From assembly GCA_902462525.1 (NCBI GenBank), contig CABQCA010000005.1, forward strand, positions 1 to 34,204: a stretch of 34,204 nucleotides of DNA, in the 5' to 3' direction. Under the pieces are notes generated by a model. The model did not search any database and was not told the DNA's origin. It saw only the letters and a list, made by a program, of their open reading frames with translations. This document shows, one piece after another, positions 32,701 to 34,204 of the stretch (its first letter is position 1; every line of letters starts with the position of its first letter). Source of the DNA: an uncultured Porphyromonadaceae bacterium (GTDB lineage Bacteria > Bacteroidota > Bacteroidia > Bacteroidales > Muribaculaceae). Both the position numbers and the translations under genes were made by a program.

Positions 32701-33479
32701 CCGTTGAAGGGCTCGACTGTGGTAGGAAAGTTGTGTGTCTCGGCTTTCAGCGAGAGGACAGATTTTATTTTGCGTTCGCCGAAGAACGCCGGCTCATCGG
32801 CACGCTCGGGGGCGAACTGCCAGATATCAGGGCCTTTCACAAAGGCGACGTTATCTTTGTAGGCGCTCACCAGACGTCCGGGGTTGGTCTTGCTTGTTTT
32901 TTTGATAAGACCGAAGAGTGTCGAGGGTGTCTGCTGGCCGTCGATGATGAATGTGCCGTTGAAAATTTTGTGGCGGCAATGCTCGGAGTTCACCTGAGAG
33001 AAGCCGAATACTTCGCTGTCGGTGAGCTTCCGGCCCAGTCGTTTCGACAGGTCGGCGAGATAGGCTTCTTCCTCGGCACTGAGCGCGAGGCCTTCCTGAG
33101 CGTTGTACGATGTGATGTCGTCGATTTCCACAGCCGGTGCCGGGGTGGCGTCGATGGCGAAGATATCTGACGTAAGCGATGTGTACACCCTCTGGAGCAT
33201 CGGATCGTAGAAGTCACCTTCGTTGTGGCGCCGGAATTCCTCAATACGCAGAATGCCGCCGAGACCCATGTTTTGGGTTATCTCTACGGCATTCGTGCTC
33301 CAGGGGCTTATCATTTCTTTTCGCGGGCCGACGTAGGTGCCGCAAGGGGTGCTGCCGTCGGGCAACGGACGGGCGCCGGCAAAAAGCCATTCCAGGCGCT
33401 CTATTTCGTCGGGATTGAATTTGTGATCGCTGTCGACAGCGTAGAACGTTGTGTCGTCTTTAGTGAAAAATACAACCAT
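29748..33479 (-). CDS. purL: Phosphoribosylformylglycinamidine synthase, single-chain
   Basis: This 1243-residue cytoplasmic enzyme converts FGAR, glutamine and ATP to FGAM in purine synthesis. It is the large one-chain form. Domains in order are a PurS-like N-terminus (1-150) with PRKEMISPWSTNAVEI, a linker with VFGFSQVNSEHCRH, the first synthetase half with KAETHNFPTTVEPF and GAATGSGGEIRD, a second PurM-like half, and a C-terminal glutaminase. The glutaminase has the nucleophile Cys1083 in GVCNGCQL and His1202/Glu1204 in MPHLER. Length is close to the 1295 residues of the E. coli protein. Start ATG 33479 is in frame with the conserved N-terminus; another ATG just upstream at 33486 is out of frame. 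It has its own consensus promoter. Confidence 0.97.
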   Translation of the reverse strand: MVVFFTKDDTTFYAVDSDHKFNPDEIERLEWLFAGARPLPDGSTPCGTYVGPRKEMISPWSTNAVEITQNMGLGGILRIEEFRRHNEGDFYDPMLQRVYTSLTSDIFAIDATPAPAVEIDDITSYNAQEGLALSAEEEAYLADLSKRLGRKLTDSEVFGFSQVNSEHCRHKIFNGTFIIDGQQTPSTLFGLIKKTSKTNPGRLVSAYKDNVAFVKGPDIWQFAPERADEPAFFGERKIKSVLSLKAETHNFPTTVEPFNGAATGSGGEIRDRLGGGKASLPLAGTAVYMTSYPRFDRVDNPAWLGSSKARKWLYHDPARILVRASDGASDFGNKFGQPLICGSLLTFEHEEKGSTWGYDKVIMLAGGVGFAAARDAIKGEPQPGQTVVLSGGDNYRIGMGGGAVSSVDTGRYAGAIELNAVQRANPEMQKRVANLIRALAESESNPIVSIHDHGAGGHLNALSELIELTGGFIDIDSLPVGDPTLSDKEIIGNESQERMGFVINPEDIAVVERIAARERAPLYVVGKTTGDKRLSFGRSSDGSHAIDLAVADMLGNPPKTVIHDTTATPEFDEATLTEESIPQYIEAVLGLDAVACKDWLTNKVDRSVTGRVATQQCAGPLQLPLNDCGVVALDYHGRAGMATSVGHAPQAALADVCAGSRLAVAEALTNIAGAALDGGLKAVSLSANWMWPCKNPGEDAALYRAVEACSDFVCALGINIPTGKDSLSMTQKYPDGTSVKAPGTVIISAAGEVTDIRATVSPVLKRTSRSSIYYIDFSGKAMELGGSALAQAMGKIGRHTPDVDAAYFKNAFDTVQKLVHQGFLAAMHDVSAGGTVTALLEMCFANTEGGIKFYTDGFSTVLNENDIIKMLFAENPAVLVQVEDRFKKRAEDILDAAGVRYFPVGTPATENVLSISHDKKNIFVSVPAMRRVWYEPSYRFDCMQTVRACADERKANFGLQPLRYTVPATVRKAMGDKAPRTPHKPSGIRAAIIREKGVNGDREMAYSLYCAGFDVKDVHMTDLMSGRETLEEIDMIVFCGGFSNSDVLGSAKGWASGFRWNETAREALRRFYSRPDTLSLGVCNGCQLMVELGLLSGGATGNDVRPVEMHHNLSHKFESEFVSMKVVDDASVMFGPLKGLTAGIWVAHGEGRFVTTDTFKTSGIRVAARYAYAGYPGNPNGSEGAVAAICSADGRHLALMPHLERAIFPWQCAWCPDWMRERAVTPWLQAFTNAFSWLKKAKK

Positions 33480-33509
33480 CGTGCATGTTGTGTGTTTGGT
33501 TTCAGGCTA

Positions 33510-33540
33510 CAAAGTTACAAAAAAATAGCCGACTGACAAA
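33510..33540 (-). promoter_or_regulatory. Bacteroidota promoter for purL (TTTG-N19-TAACTTTG)
   Basis: On the reverse strand TTTG (33537-33540), 19 bases and TAACTTTG (33510-33517) match the consensus. The predicted start is near 33506, a leader of about 27 bases. I see no PurR-like operator or riboswitch in that short leader. Confidence 0.75.
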
Positions 33541-33711
33541 AAAACAAAGCTTTAGTGAGGAGCCTCTCGAAAAAAATAGCTAACTTCGCGATTCAGAATC
33601 GGCCCGGGACAAACAACAGATATTTTTCATGCAAGTGCGAGAAGCGGGGTGCGGGAGCGAAAGATAACGGCCGCCCGTCTGTCCAATAGCCTAATTTTAA
33701 ATTGTAATAGA

Positions 33712-34204
33712 TGCTTTCTTTTCTTAAATACCTGATACAGCTCATTCTTTCGCCATCGAACGGCTGGGAGGACATCAGCGAGCGAGAGCCTGATCCAGAA
33801 GTCCTGACCCGCACGGGTCTCTATCCGCTCATGGGGGTGGCGGCGGCTACAGAGTTTCTTGCATTTTTCTACGAGCGCCATGCGCATCTTGCCGCTGTGC
33901 TGGTGCGCGCCGTGGCGGATTTCGGCGCTTATTTTGTGTCGATTTTCATTGCTAAGTTGATATTCGACTATTACCTCAGCCCCCTCACGGCAAAAGGCCA
34001 TTACGATGGCCGCCGGGCATCGGCTGTAACTGTTTTCGGTCTCGGGCTGATGGTGCTTATCCAGATTATAGGCAACTGTCTGCCCTGGAGTATAATTCTG
34101 ATGCGGTTCCTGCCTTTTTATGTGATGCTGGTGCTTTATAAATCGGCTGCTTTCATGGAAGTGAAGCGAGGCTGCGAAATGAAGTATCTGCTCGTATCGG
34201 CAGG
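33712..34204 (+). CDS. Yip1-like multi-spanning membrane protein, 3' end beyond window
   Basis: The frame is open from ATG 33712 to the window end (164 codons). The N-terminus MLSFLKYLIQLILSPSNGWEDIS is typical of Bacteroidota Yip1-domain proteins, followed by hydrophobic segments at about residues 37-54, 62-82, 105-123 and 126-143. Such proteins sit in the inner membrane and have no firm function in bacteria. It is divergent from purL. A one-mismatch promoter element (TAACTTCG, 33581-33588) lies 124 bases upstream, and the 33589-33711 leader shows no other structure. The protein continues past the edge. Confidence 0.8.

Noticed and set aside
32106..33170. A 354-codon open frame on the + strand inside purL
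   Set aside because: It is antisense to conserved PurL motifs, with no start context and no recognisable domain.
33480..33711. Possible RNA gene or riboswitch between purL and the Yip1-like gene
   Set aside because: The interval holds the purL promoter and a one-mismatch promoter element but no tRNA-like cloverleaf, purine-aptamer core or strong hairpin that I could find by eye.

Overview
The window looks like a chromosomal segment of a gut Bacteroidales bacterium. Muribaculaceae (Muribaculum/Duncaniella-like) is my best guess, but that is inference from protein flavour and moderate GC content. The phylum is better supported. Most transcription units start with the Bacteroidota promoter layout: TTG, then 19-20 bases, then TAnnTTTG, placed 15-60 bases before the start codon and with no Shine-Dalgarno-like sequence. 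The gene content also fits: a DUF5606-like protein, a GH97 enzyme, a BspA-like leucine-rich-repeat surface protein, a quinol:fumarate reductase operon and single-chain PurL. I see no tRNA, rRNA, insertion sequence, phage gene, CRISPR array or integrase, so this is ordinary chromosome rather than a mobile island.

Layout. 1-1046 (-): a J-domain-like/TPR protein, cut by the left edge. 1189-4525 (+): a single-pass membrane protein, a secreted GH43 glycosidase and a small lipoprotein, ended by a strong hairpin. 4601-6364 (-): a secreted GH97 alpha-glycosidase, convergent with the previous unit and divergent from the next. 6528-11107 (+): a 5'-nucleotidase lipoprotein and a NagZ-type GH3/beta-lactamase-like fusion. 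11289-15158 (-): the sdhC-sdhA-sdhB (frdCAB) operon. 15399-22360 (-): a large LRR protein, a LuxR-type response regulator, a TPR-sensor histidine kinase and an SDR oxidoreductase. 22477-25152 (+): thioredoxin, the DUF5606-like protein and an exported metallophosphoesterase. 25261-29617 (-): etfB-etfA, an exported protein of unknown function and an acyl-CoA dehydrogenase. 29748-33479 (-): purL. 33712-34204 (+): a Yip1-like membrane protein, cut by the right edge.

How the genes work together. The SDH/FRD complex and the ETF/acyl-CoA dehydrogenase set are the anaerobic electron-transfer part of the window. The GH43, GH97, GH3-fusion, nucleotidase and phosphoesterase products are exported scavenging or cell-wall-turnover enzymes; no SusC/SusD pair is present, so this is not a complete polysaccharide utilization locus. 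The kinase and response regulator form a two-component system whose nearest possible target is the LRR surface protein directly downstream.

No obviously new defence or mobile system is present. The observations most worth following are a near-perfect palindrome centred about 42 bases upstream of the predicted start of the response-regulator transcript, a 5'-terminal hairpin on the kinase mRNA, a roughly 108-residue soluble tail on the SDH cytochrome b subunit, the J-like protein that lacks an HPD motif opposite a membrane protein, and an exported unknown protein inside the ETF operon.
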